Shown here: in pieces, positions 26,161 to 37,930 of the stretch | Layout of the letters: each line of letters starts with the position of its first letter | Position numbering within the stretch: the stretch's first letter is position 1 | DNA from: Marthasterias glacialis | Taxonomy: Eukaryota; Echinodermata; Asteroidea; Forcipulatida; Asteriidae | Direction: 5' to 3' | Assembly (NCBI GenBank): GCA_911728455.2 | Contig: OU452226.1 | Coordinates: 12,417,938 to 12,481,937 of the forward strand | DNA: 64,000 bases | Made by a program: the position numbers and the translations under genes | Notes under the pieces: generated by a model | Database searches by the model: none | What the model was told of the DNA's origin: nothing | Seen by the model: only the letters and a program-made list of their open reading frames with translations

Positions 26161-26309
26161 CATTGGATATTGAAGGAAGATGCATTGTAAAGGAATTCGC
26201 AGAGCATAAAGTTAAAGGAATCGCACACTAATTAAGAAGTGCCTCACTTCTTAAATTATGACCGTATAAAGCTTATTCTATTAACCGCAACATAGACGTT
26301 ATGAAATTG

Positions 26310-26510
26310 TGCGCTAGACTTAGTGTCACCATCTCTGCCATGTTCCCTGTGGGTACTGTAGTGATGATAAACACTCAGTGTTTATTTTAACCAGTCTGAT
26401 TCTAGTAATTATACCAAACACGGAGCCAGACTATTATTCTCCTTCCCAGCCTCAGTTTGCTTTAGACCGATATAAATGGCAGACATGATGGCTGCACTGT
26501 GAGAAAAGTC
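26310..26510 (+). repeat. Dispersed GCCATCTTTGTC-type repeat, copy C (most complete)
   Basis: Blocks in order: GTGTCACCATCTCTGCCATG, TTCCCTG, GGAGCCAGACTATTATTCTC, CTTCCCAGCCTCAGTTTGC and GATATAAATGGCAGACATG. This copy links the blocks seen singly in the other four copies and is the best starting point for a consensus. Confidence 0.55.
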
Positions 26511-26971
26511 TGGGCTACAAATTCTGAAAAGAGGCCAGTCACATCGAAGAGGAGTTCCGAAAAAGCTACAATCAACTTAAAAATGTATCTCATTGTGATT
26601 TGCCTGACCAATTCGGTGCGTTAAAACCAACCGTAAGCTAAACTTTCACTTGCGCCAATTGGAAAGGCGCGCTCGTGACCAGTTTTTGGCTGCAATTCTT
26701 TCACCTGCGTGTGGTGGCAAAAATCAATGGTCAATTTGTCTGGAGATATCCCAGCAGATTAACACCTTTAAGTTTATCCACCACGGCGAGTTTTGCGTCC
26801 AGAATCTGGACAGTCGAAAATGCCAGACGCACAATGTCACGGCAGACGAGTTTGATTGCATCTCCTTTTAATTGTGACTAAACTACGGAAGAGGTAAGAG
26901 GCATACTGGCGCGAAAATGTCACGTAGCCTTCATGGAAACGAAGACCGTGCGAAGCACAAACCCCTGGCAC

Positions 26972-26998
26972 ATTTTTTTTTTTTTTTTTTTTTTTTTT
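26972..26998. repeat. Poly-T tract, 27 bases
   Basis: Uninterrupted T-run. It could be the poly(A) end of a minus-strand retrotransposed sequence, but no retroelement body or target duplication is visible on its minus-strand upstream side. Confidence 0.9.
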
Positions 26999-27955
26999 GC
27001 GAGCTGACAACAAAGTTGACATTTAACTCTTACGGTGTTGACCGTTGACTGTCATGCCGGGGCAGTCATGGTTGAATATTATACGTGTGAGTGCATGTTA
27101 ATGTTATGCCACACAGTCATGGGGAGCATATAGAAACGCGTTCTCGTCGGTCGACGTACATAGCTCGTCGGAAACAGACTGAGGCGAATCGGTACAATAT
27201 TCCGTGGAAAGTGTTTTAACAAAATCACCTAGATGATGTGGGGAAGGATACTGTTGCAAAATATGAGATCATGGATCCCGCAATAAGCCCACAGGCATTC
27301 TCGAGATGGAATTGGTAGGATGGGTGCATTCTGTTTTGCAAGAAACGTAATTCTCTTTTTTATATACCAAAAAATTGGAACCCTAAAGGGACGCGTCATT
27401 CTTTCCAACCAACCGAAGTGCATCTTCTTTGTGGATCGATTTGCAAATAATCAAAGAAGTGACGTGGGAACAAACTCTTTGCAGTGTCTGTTTGCACTAA
27501 GCATGGCCCAACGAAGATGAGTTGATTACTAATGACGGACAAGGAAAGACTGGCTTCGTGTCAATACCGAGTAATGTAATTTCGTGAAAGTACAAACTCA
27601 TTAGGCTAGTCATACATCATATCGCACGATCAGTTTGATAGATTGTTTCATATTCCATAAATGGAACCAACAGCTGTTGACTTCACTTTTACCATGGGGG
27701 GGGGGGGCTACGTGATATTGGGCTGACTTCACATGAATGTCCTGCATAACATAATTAACATTATGTGACTTACACATTAATTAAAATGATGTACCATCAC
27801 TGTTGTCTGTCAGGTGTGCCGTTGTTGCTGGATTATAAAATGTTAAACGAGGTCGGGATAAGGTCGAGTGACGGTGTACTCATCGGTGCGTGAAATGCAC
27901 GTTCAGAAATGTGTTGCTGTTAATGGTCTTGTTCTTCATGATTGGAAGGTTGGCC
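26999..27955. other. No gene seen
   Basis: Unique DNA with a poly-G tract near 27698-27708. No exon supported. Confidence 0.4.
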
Positions 27956-28072
27956 CGTGTCCGAAATGACATCTTCGGCAGTGGCTATGGCTGGATCACT
28001 GGGAAAAGGGGCCTATTCATCGACGTTGTCGTTTAAGCCAACAGTCACAGCCGTAGCCGATTCGGCCTTGGA
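27956..28072. mobile_element. Harbinger-like GGCTACG MITE, eroded copy
   Basis: Left end CCCGTGTCCGAAATGAC and right end AGCCGTAGCCGATTCGGCC resemble those of the 17540 element. Only a vestige of the hexamer region is left on each side, and the right terminus lacks a few bases relative to the other copies. Confidence 0.65.
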
Positions 28073-28180
28073 AAGTGTCATACTAAGCGTTCTTCGGGTT
28101 GGTGAAATCATCGTGTAGTTCGTGACAAAATGTAGAAATATCGCACCCACTTCATGTCGTAAGAAGGTATCGTCTGGTCC

Positions 28181-28556
28181 CAGCGGCGTTACTAGGGTAA
28201 CATTTTAGGGGCGTACAAGGGGTGCGCCATTTTTTTCTAGGAGGCCCTTTTGGCCAATTAAAACTATAGTTTCCGTTTGCATTTTTTCTTAAACAAGCCC
28301 CTTTCAGCGCTCTTGTTATGCCGTTTACTATTTTTTATAAAATAATCTGACGTGGAAGACAAAAACGAAATACATTGTCTGCGTATAAAAAAAAGTTTTA
28401 AAAACTGCTACATAAAAGCTTATAAAATGTAATATTTTATTCTGGTAATTTTCAATCTCAAAAGTCCAGATTTCAAATGGGGGCGGGGCACCCGGGGACA
28501 CGGACATCAGTTGGGGCACGTCCCCCCCCCCCCATGCCCCTCTAGTTACGCCACTG
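28181..28556. mobile_element. hAT-superfamily MITE with perfect 8-bp target duplication
   Basis: The target duplication TCTGGTCC occurs at 28173-28180 and again at 28557-28564. The element begins CAGCGGCGTTACTAGG and ends CTAGTTACGCCACTG, imperfect inverted repeats of the CAGNGGCG type typical of hAT elements. The 376-bp interior is noncoding, with a poly-C run near 28522. No transposase is present, so it is non-autonomous. Confidence 0.88.
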
Positions 28557-28564
28557 TCTGGTCC

Positions 28565-29849
28565 AGTATTTTAAATAAATATAGAGCTATCAGTGTCGTT
28601 GCGAAGACGGGGAATCAGTCTAATATAATTAGAGAATGAGAACAGCAATTAGGCGCTATATTTTTTAACTTAGTGTCATTGAATTCAGTAGAAGTATCTC
28701 TTAGTAATTTATTTCACTGTGTAACTGAGAGAACCAGTGACAAGCAGTATACTCTACGCGCGTAAAATCTGGTATCCTGTCTCTGCCAAATAACATGTTC
28801 ACACTTACAACATCTAATGTGGCACCTGAGTTGGCTTGTATTAAATTCACACAATCAAGCCAGGTAGTTTACACGGCATCAATCTTCGTCCGGTTCCCAA
28901 TATGCACAAGTGTTATTCGGTAGTGTGCATGGGGTCAACTTTTTTTTTTCACTGGTAGTCTTGGCTCAGTGTTGCATGGGGAGGGAAAACAGCATGGTAC
29001 TCATCAAGGGTCAAGTGAACCAACCTCTTTGGCTTTATGGTTTTTACACTCTGCTTGACCGCCATCTACACGTTGCGTCCTGACTACACATCGAGGTCCA
29101 CTTGTCTGACTATTATGACATTTGTAATTAAGACACGTTCTGGTATAACATTTCCTAAGAATTATTACTATTATTATTATTATTATTATTATTATTATGG
29201 TAAAAACTGTGCTCATTGCAGCCTACTGGCTGAATTACAAGACAGGTTACAATTTTTAAAAATCTTAAAAAAACCAGACAAAGTCAGTGTCACAGTAACA
29301 CCTTTTTGTTGCATGGACACACAAGCAATGCCCTATTAGACAGACACGTGCCTTCTTGGTTCATGCAGCCGCCGAATAATTTTCACCAGGGAAGGTTTGT
29401 GTGAAAACTCTACCGATTTATCAGTACACCTGGTAGTCTGTATAGATGTTTAGCAATCTCTTATCTTATCATGCTGGCGGATGATCAAGACCTCCACCTT
29501 CCGGACACGCCCATGGAATGGTGCATTTAGGATTTTAATGATGTTGGATGAACACAGTATCCACTGCGTGCACATGTCGCATCAAGAATCACAAAACATT
29601 CTTTTTGACTAACTTATAATTACCTGATATCAGATTATGGGCTTAGCTTCAAAGCCGCCATTTTGGATGTTCCGTATTGATCATACTGCCCTCTATCGAT
29701 AAGAATCAAAAATGCTATATTTTGTTTCAACACTTGCTTCTGAAAGTGGAAGAAACGAAGTTATTTTGAATAATTGATTGAATTCTGAATGGATACCCCC
29801 ATCAAGAAATACTAATAAATAGGTATAACAAACTCACATCTTTGTGACG
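28565..29849. other. No gene; (ATT)n tract
   Basis: Contains an (ATT)n microsatellite at about 29161-29199. Two overlapping frames across it (plus and minus) are low complexity. No exon supported. Confidence 0.45.
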
Positions 29850-29990
29850 TCATACTGTATCCGTATTCCATTCTAAACAAAACAAAAACCCAAACTGAGG
29901 CTGGAAGGGACACAAATAGTCTGCTCCCCTTCTGAAGTGCTTCTTTTCGTAACAAGTCAACGTCATACAGGTAGTAGCTCTGTATGCTGA
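29850..29990 (-). repeat. Dispersed GCCATCTTTGTC-type repeat, copy E (partial, minus strand)
   Basis: The minus strand reads GGGGAGCAGACTATTTGTGT then CCCTTCCAGCCTCAGTTTGG, matching the middle blocks of copy C. Confidence 0.5.
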
Positions 29991-32900
29991 AGAATGATTA
30001 TTTTAAGGGCTTTTATTGAACTCGAAAGGTGGGGGGACGGGGACCACACATTTTTTATAACAACACCCCTATTTTCAAATGGCTCCGTCAATAATTTCAG
30101 CTAAATTTAAAGTGTCGTCAGCCATTTTAACTTCCCACACTTTGATGGTCGTATTTGTGGACAAATTCGGTAAATCAATAACGGCCTCCCGCATTCTGTA
30201 CTCGGGGTCGTCACATTATTTAATTATAGAGTGATTCCTGTAATACCTATAAATGCACTCTTGACATGGACTCAAATGCAGTCGAAAGACACATTGCGTC
30301 AAAACACAGTACAATTATGGTTTGTCTCTTCTTCTATACACCACGGAAGCATTCAGAGCACGCATCACAAGCGACATTTTAGACGGTGAATTTTTCAATT
30401 ACAGGCACCCGCCACGAGTGCCTGGAAGGCGCTGAAATCGAATGGGCAACGGAACGCACGTCATTGCTGTAATGGAAATAGATGTAGGAGAGGATAGAGC
30501 AAGTTCGTATTCGAATGTTGTTTACCTGATAAGTGGAGAAAGCCCAGCAGTAACCCGCAGCACCATGTCCCACGGAGCATCCTCCGTAAACATCTCCCTA
30601 TCTTGTCCTCCGTCCACATGTTTCTTATTTCTGTCTTGGTTGCCTTGGATGAAGACTACTCGCTCTCTCACACTAATGATGGTCTCCCGGTGTATCCTTT
30701 AATGTGGATGGAGTCCCTCCCCATTGCTTGCGTCAACCGCATCTGAGAGAAGTACACGTTTCCTTTAATGTCGCTTTAACGGACTAAAAAGTGGTATATT
30801 TCCGACATATTGTCGACTGGCGTGTGATATTGCGTGGAACCGCAATGTTCGTTTTAGCACGCGTAAATCTATCAGCGGTGGTGGCCGGCCCCGGGAGCGA
30901 GAGCGTTGGTAGCATGCGAAAGGTTCACCGAACAGCTGATACGGCGGCTATGTACGTGCGTCACACACGACACTCAACGGGCTTGAAAAAAAAAATGAGC
31001 TGGCGTCTGGTTGGCATGAGAGGGCGGTAGATGGTTTGGGCAGAGGCTGTTAATTTTATGTGGTATCCCCCCACATAGCGTTTTGGTTTGGCTCGGTTGT
31101 GCTTTTGGAATTTCATTTTTAATGACGGCTATGGATTACAACCAGGATCACGCACTCTTGGTTAGAGCAATCTGCACTCCGCGCACGCATGGAAGGGTCA
31201 CGGGTGAAATTATCGTCTAGCGCATGTTACAACCATGGAAGAATTACTGTAAACAAACTACCGGCTTCGGTGGCCTGATGGCACCAAACGAGTTTACCAG
31301 GATCACAGTCGACAGATTATTTGTATCTTCTTGTCTATTCTCGACCGCTTCTACCATTGAATATAGGAGATATTATAATAGCCATCATAAAAAAAATCAC
31401 TGTGTTCCTTTTGAATCGCTCCTCAAATTTAAACAATCAGCCATGTATTTTAAGCGCGGCAAGCGACTTGCTTGGTGGATATGGCGAGTGATGAGTGTCC
31501 TATTCATGTACACAAAACCTACAACAGAAAACATTAGTGAGGCCCCATACCGTTACACTATTTTTCTCGGGTGTAAATAATACTAAATACCTACTTCAGA
31601 AGGATTTTCACAACTTAACTTTACAACATGAATTTATTCGTAAAAATCAACAATGCATATCCCTTGATTTCTTCAACTAGAAAACCGTGAAGAAGAAAAA
31701 AGTACTCTTGAAGCCATTGATAAGAAGTAAAAGCATGTGTATCGACTATTATTATTATTACTTCTACATGTCTAATGGAAACTTACTTGGTGGGGAAAGC
31801 TTACGGTGTCTCTCGCTCGTTGAGTATGCGCTGCAGCCTGCTCATGCCCCGGAGACGAAGTGTAAGGTATATAGGCTTATATAAGAACCATCGTCTGTGG
31901 CCCGGAATCTCAGAACCCCCTTGTTAGTTCGAGAGGACCGTAGGCTAACACAGCCATCGATCCAAATCAACACCCCTTGTACAAACACTGCATGACAGTG
32001 TGCACTCGTAAGACTTCTTAAAAGCCCACTCCTACACCCCCCCCCCCCCCTCTCCCCTATAGTGCACCCTTTGGATCGATATTAGACAATCTGGGCACAG
32101 GACAAAGAAGAGTTGGTGGTAGCGGGATGGACTGGCCCCGTTATCCCTTCAGGGGGGATGAACAAACATCTTGAAAAATCAAGTCAAGAAAATGGTCATC
32201 TAATCAGAGAATGAGAGTCAAAATGGTCATTCGGACGCAGAATGTATCGGGTCTCCTTCCTTGATGGTTATACAATAACACTTTCTTAACAGCCAACCTT
32301 TGGGTAATATGCTGCCCTCTATAGTTTATTGTCATTATAAACTAGATGCAAATAACCTTACATTTTTCTCAACCTTACTTTTTGTTATAACTTAATAGTT
32401 GTTTCTGATAAGTGTTCATATTTTTTTTTAAATACTTGAAGTTCCACGTCCTCCAAAAGGTCTGGACCTCCGACAAAACTTAGCAATGTTTGAGAAGATT
32501 TCACTAGGGACCTTAGACAGTCTAAACATTGTTGTCCGTTCACACGAGGTGCAATCTGTACAATTTCACAACCATGCTAAAAATGTGAAAACGGCTGAAG
32601 ACCAAAACGCGTACGGTATCAAACAATAACACGCCCCTTTCTCTTTCGAATCATTACCATCGGTGTTTAGCAACGGTGTTGTTTTTCTGAGACTCAGTTG
32701 TGACTTAGAATGCAATTAAAACATCAATTTGTGAGTGACAGTATTTGTCCTTCAGATCACTGCTACAATCTAACACAAATCTGTGCAGATTGTCAAGCTA
32801 TTCTTTCGCTTTGTTGCGTGATATGTACTCAGCTTTCCAAATCTTTATCACATTGACTACGTTAGTGCAAGCGCTCAAGGACCAGCCATTCGAGATCCGC

Positions 32901-35247
32901 TAATGGAATATTGTGTAATCAGTGCCAACACGGCCGAATTATACCTGAAAACGAAAACAGGTTCCATTTGTTATTCTTCAATAATTGAAAAGGCAGACCT
33001 TGCGAATGACGGTAGGCCTATTTTTAAGCAAGGCTGTCACAGCTAGCAGAGAAACGGTCGTTAGGGGAGTATACAACCATATTTTGATTAGTTTTCAGAG
33101 TTGAACAAGCGATTAACTGTTTTCTTTTGAATCTGCAGCGGCTTCTGTTTTTGTTTTGTTTCTTCAGTCCGAACTCATTTTTGCCGTTCACTGACCTATC
33201 TAAACATTCCCCTTTATCTTCTCAAATACAGGTTTCTGATCACTAGAAAAGGCCCCTCTGTGATTTAAAGAATATTCACAACATTGGATGGAAAAGTAAA
33301 ACATATTCACAGATGTGCACATGACTTACATTGGTATAAAGATGGTCATGGTGAAAACTTCCCTTTGAAATTGTTTTGCCCGAAATGCTAGTTTATGAAA
33401 AACGAGTAAAATAATCAGTTTTGCTCTCGAGAGTCCAAAACTCAGTGGTTGAAAACAGCGAAAACATAAGGGTTTTTTCAGTATTTTCTCGTGACTCCGA
33501 AGACCAATTTATTGAGCTCAAACTTTCACACATTATTTTGTTATTTCATGTATTTATTATGTTGGGTCACAGAAAAATAAGGATACTGGTCTTTGACAAT
33601 ATTACCAATTTATTAAATCGCATACTCTCGGAGTTTTCAAACAAAGCCAATCAAACCCAGAAGCTTCTTGATCGTCTTACCTTATAAACCAATCAAATAA
33701 GTCAGTGCACCTGATAAATGAACGTGACCAAGAGCTGCCTGTTGTTTCCCGTGGTTGATGACTTGATGATTGAATCGTACTGGTCAAAACTGGAGACGAA
33801 GGGGGTTCATTTGTCAACTCGAGACAGCTGGATTGCTGGTCCTGAATCGTGTGGGTCACTTTTTATACGATTCTTATAAATGATTGCAAACTGTTTGCAA
33901 ACTAAATTGTCATTTCGAGAGATCCGTTTTAGTTCTTCAAGTCGAGTGTAAAACTACGATGGAGAATGCTGTTTGTAATGTTTTACCCATACACCGATGT
34001 GAGAAGTTAACTTTATCGAATATTGACAGAATCAAGAAACATCAGTATGACTTCAAAGTCTTTCTGTGGCCTGTCCGATGAAGATATGAGCAGTTATTGA
34101 GTCTAAAAACAAGTACTTCCTAACACTCGTTCAAAAGGTCCCTCTGGTACTATGATAAGGTCACACTTATGGCTAACTCAAATGATTCGTTTGGCAGTTT
34201 CTATGTGTAATATCCATTACTGGCGTTTTTAAGCATCAATCTACCGTTGAGCCACATCCATCTTGAACTGGCTGGAAGATGATGATGCAGAAAAGAGCAG
34301 CCCTTTCAATAAAGTGTCCACCAACAGTTCACATTCTCAAAAAAACATCATCCTACTATACACTTATTGTATAAATTAAAGGAAAGAAAGCCATGAATGC
34401 TCATTATGCGGATCTGGTTAGTTCGCCGGTTATAATCTCTAACGACGATGGGCTGTTTTCAAGCCAAGAAGCAGAGGGGGAAATTATGACAATAGACCCT
34501 CCATCTTCGAGGAGGTCGATCTGTAACAACACAGTTAACCCCGGGAATCTGTTGAGCAAAACATCGCAAAAGAACAGGTTTTTTTTTATAAATCGCTGTA
34601 CAATATAAACAGCGGGACATCAAGGAGTGTCACTGGGTACATTTGATTGTTCAACCAGTCGAGCGTGCACGGGGGAGAAATACCAAGGGGGATTTGGCTT
34701 GAGATCACCGCGGTGTTAACGTCCCGTTTAGGGGACCAATTCTCCGTAAAATCTGGTCGATACCATAAAAGTAGCGCGTATTGCTTGGGAGATCTAGAAT
34801 GAGGTTTAGAAATTGCCGGATCTTTGTTGTTTGATGTTAGTGAGGGCCGCTGAAGTCTTGGTCGAACCATTATATTTAGGTCACCAAAATAGTTTGTCAC
34901 TACGGGCCTCGCGTTCGAATCAATAATAATGTGTAATGTGCTTGGATTCCAACTGTGTTTCAATATACATAGAAACCCCACTCCATGGACCATTCAGTTA
35001 ATTAGGGCATGCAAAATGCAAATGGCCCCCGAACGTCGAAGGGCTCAACCAAACTCATTATAAATAATTGGCCCTTTTGTACGTCATTAGTTAGAAGAAA
35101 ACATCGTAAAAAGTAAACAATCCGCTCCTGCGCACAACCTGTCTTAATGTTTGTTTTCTCAAATCAATTAAAAGAAGGAAAACACTAACATAAACACATT
35201 GACAACATAAGACTTTCAGAACGTTGGGGGCAGCGGACATACCAAGT
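29991..35247. other. No supported gene; mostly unique DNA
   Basis: A GC-richer patch at about 30380-31050 holds overlapping frames on both strands (86 and 79 codons on plus) with no recognised domain. Poly-C at about 32037-32050. Near 34990-35060 there is a unique stretch with an octamer-like ATGCAAAT. I cannot support any exon, but short exons flanked by long introns could escape inspection here. Confidence 0.35.
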
Positions 35248-35305
35248 ACGTATAGACCACAGACATAAAGAACCTAAGAAAGGTTCTTTATGTCTGTGGT
35301 ATAGA
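35248..35305. mobile_element. Tiny perfect hairpin with TATAGACC ends
   Basis: CCACAGACATAAAGAACC and its reverse complement GGTTCTTTATGTCTGTGG are separated by a seven-base loop. TATAGACC lies directly before the left arm and ATAGACC directly after the right. It abuts the next TAGACC element. Confidence 0.75.
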
Positions 35306-35761
35306 CCTTGTGCACGTGACGTCATTGACCGCTGGTGATCATTTTGGTGATCACTGGCGCGTATTTCAGTCGCGCGCAACTGTTACAGTTATCTGGCGCG
35401 TGACGCAAGATGCAGTATTGAACCAATCACTGCAAAGAAGTATGTTCTGCGTAACCTCCATTTGGCGCGTCAGGCTGGCACGCGTGTTGATACGTTTTGT
35501 GCATATTTTACCACATAAAATCTACTTTTTAGACCCCAAATTCAACAATTCTTAATACCAACATAAGTTTTGTGTGAGTAAACACATTAAGTGACATAAT
35601 AGTTTCAGTTTTCAGACACGATCTCAAAATCCCTGTTTAATTATGTAAATATTTACAATAAACTTCACCCTCCTTAACGTTTTCTATGGAACTGAGGTGA
35701 TCACCAAAATGGCAAAGTTGAAAGGGATTGTGTGATCTGTGACGTAGTTACACAAGGTCTA
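35302..35761. mobile_element. TAGACC-family MITE (CRE-bearing), 460 bp
   Basis: Begins TAGACCTTGTGCACGTGACG (then TCA) and ends TGACGTAGTTACACAAGGTCTA read on plus, an inverted repeat bounded by TA dinucleotides as in Tc1/mariner-type elements. Inside, GGTGATCA words recur near both ends. Noncoding. Confidence 0.75.
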
Positions 35762-35950
35762 CAGACCAATCCGTTTACACCACCGCAACTAGGGCCACCG
35801 CACGCGCGCGTCGACACACACGCACTTTGAATCCTCTATGCTGATTAGTACATATGCGCGCTGACGCGCGTGTTGTGTCACTTGCGCATGCTGAGGCCAT
35901 AGCTGCGGTGGTGTAAAGCACCATAAACGAGCGCTGCTCGGATTGGTGTA
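35762..35950. mobile_element. TA-flanked MITE abutting the previous one
   Basis: Left end CAGACCAATCCGTTTACACC(ACCGCA) pairs with right-end blocks TGCGGTGGTGTAAA and GGATTGGTG. The right arm has extra sequence between the two blocks. The interior is rich in GCGCGC words. It shares the TA at 35760-35761 with its neighbour, so one may have inserted at the other's edge. Confidence 0.65.
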
Positions 35951-36081
35951 TAGACCTTTCCATTATTGATTAACAAACCACGCGGTCAAATGTAGCAAAA
36001 CATTCAAGTCTTGTTGACAGACGTTGTGACCAAATTCAACATTTTTGCAACTTTGTATTTAAAAGAAAATACATCCCATTA

Positions 36082-36254
36082 TAGACCTTATGCACTGACG
36101 TCATCACGCCGCCATCTTAGAGGTAAATCGATGATGTAACAAAGGAAATGCAGAGATTTGTACGCGCGGCACACAGGATTGGCCAATGAAGAACCTCATT
36201 TTGACCTCTAGGCGAGGGCGCTCTACTCAAATGACGTCATGTGCATAAGGTCTA
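36082..36254. mobile_element. TAGACC-family MITE (CRE-bearing), 173 bp
   Basis: Ends TAGACCTTATGCACTGACGT(CAT) and ATGACGTCATGTGCATAAGG(TCTA) are inverted repeats bounded by TA. Both ends carry the CRE-like word TGACGTCA. A GCCGCCATCTT word lies inside the left end. Closest relative in the window is the 35302 element. Confidence 0.82.
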
Positions 36255-36662
36255 TTGATTGGTTTGTTTCCAAAAAGTTTTGAACAATTTTAGAATATTT
36301 GTGTAACATTTTTGCAAACTGTGATTATCTGTTTTTGCTTTGCATTGATGGCTCCCCGTAGTTTTTCCATCTAAGTTGGCAAAAACTCGGCCTGTGACGT
36401 TGCAAAAGGTCCATGCGTGACCCACTGAACTCTAGCGTGACCCCGGGAAAAGTTCATTTCGCAGCCAAGTTGGATCTACCCGTGTACAAACTGAATGGCT
36501 AACGCGTTGTCTGCTGAATGATTGTCCAGCGCCTCCTGGGTAAATCCATCGTTCTCGGGAAAAGTGCGCTTGCTCAGACTAAGTAAACAATGAACAATTT
36601 CCTGGAAAGTCTGCTGCCACCCAGCGTTTCAAAAGCTCCGACTGAAGGAGTTGGTAAAGCAT
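36255..36662. other. No gene seen
   Basis: Unique DNA between two MITEs; no exon supported. Confidence 0.4.
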
Positions 36663-36665
36663 TAA

Positions 36666-37024
36666 GACCGTATTCGAATTGGCGGCTGCGGTCACGGCTA
36701 CGACTGTTTTGCAAAGGGTGTTGCTGATGAGGACATCCTATGCTTTAACGCAGTGAAAAAGAAACTATTTCCACTCTAATAAGACTTGTCCCCATACCAC
36801 TCTTTTAAAGGAGCCATATGGAGGACAAAGCTTTTTAGAGTGGAAATATTTTCTTTTTCACTCGATTCAGAGTGAAGCTTACTCAATTTTCACTCTAAAA
36901 GAACAAACTAGAGACAATTGCACTCTAAAAAGAGTTAAAATTACACCGCCACTCGGGCAAGAGAGAGATGTTTTCACTCTTTTACATTAAGAGAGTAGCC
37001 GTAGCCACCAATTCAGACACGGCC
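36666..37024. mobile_element. Harbinger-like GGCTACG MITE carrying a nested ACTCT-rich insert
   Basis: TAA flanks both ends (36663-36665 and 37025-37027). Ends GACCGTATTCGAATTGG and CCAATT-type CCACCAATTCAGACACGGCC match the 17540 element. Between the arms, from about 36770 to 36995, sits DNA absent from that element, with repeated CACTCTAA(A/T)A words in both orientations, consistent with a second element inserted inside. Confidence 0.7.
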
Positions 37025-37282
37025 TAAAACAAAACAAAAGGCAAGAAAAGACTATGCAGCCTTGTCAAGCTGGTTGCTGTCAAGAATTCGCGTTCAGAAA
37101 CAGATTAAACATGCCTTTACGGAAACGGACAAAAGAAAACGCCTATACTACATTAATAAGCACGAAACATGACTCTCCACAAAGGTTTTCACAGTGATTG
37201 AATTTAATAATACTGATCAGCGGTGCTGACATTTGAAGGAAAAATAATTTTATACTAATATGTTTTTCTTCGTGCTCTGTTA

Positions 37283-37390
37283 AAGTTTTCGATTGAAACT
37301 TACTCTATTAGATTGAAACTGGGGACAAACTTCAGAAGATTTGTCCCTGGCCTCAATCGAAAAGAGTAAGTTTCAATCGAATTAGAGTGC
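37283..37390. mobile_element. Hairpin MITE-like palindrome
   Basis: CGATTGAAACTTACTCT on the left and AGAGTAAGTTTCAATCG on the right are perfect inverted repeats. GGGGACAAACTTC and GAAGATTTGTCCC add an inner stem. Noncoding. Confidence 0.7.
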
Positions 37391-37930
37391 AATCTAACTT
37401 TTAAAGAGACTGAAATGACATACTGGACAAAATAAATATTGACTGCCAATATTTTGAAGCCAACCATTCCCAAGACTGAATGCAGGGAAGATAATTTTGA
37501 AAGTTTATTAAACAAGAGATCTGAGACGCGGGATTTCCAACGATGAGTGATGTTTACTCTGTGAGCCAGCATGGGGGTGGGTTCCAAGGCGGATCTTATC
37601 GAATCTTCCCTTTAGTCTCTCAGGTGTGCTTAACCGTCTCAGATCGATAGCCCCCACCCCCCCCCCCTTAATCCCATGCAATTTAAAAAGTCCGAGGGCA
37701 ACACCGTCTGTGGGCTGGCTGCCTGTAAGGGAACAAAGGCTAGGCACCTCCCATGACAGATGTGCTATCGACCCGCACACGGCTCCAAAAAGTCCGGGGG
37801 AAAACACCCATCAACGGTGAGCTTCTGGGTATTGTCCATGACTGATCCATCTCGACACCGTTTTCTTTAGTAGAGTAATATTAGGTCATCAAAGTCAAGG
37901 AATCCAAATTACTTTTGAAACGTTCTGTTA
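37391..37930. other. No gene seen
   Basis: Contains a poly-C stretch near 37650-37667. Short frames on both strands lack motifs. Confidence 0.4.

Noticed and set aside
30442-31030. Coding exons in a GC-richer patch
   Set aside because: Competing frames on both strands, no recognised protein, no convincing splice borders.
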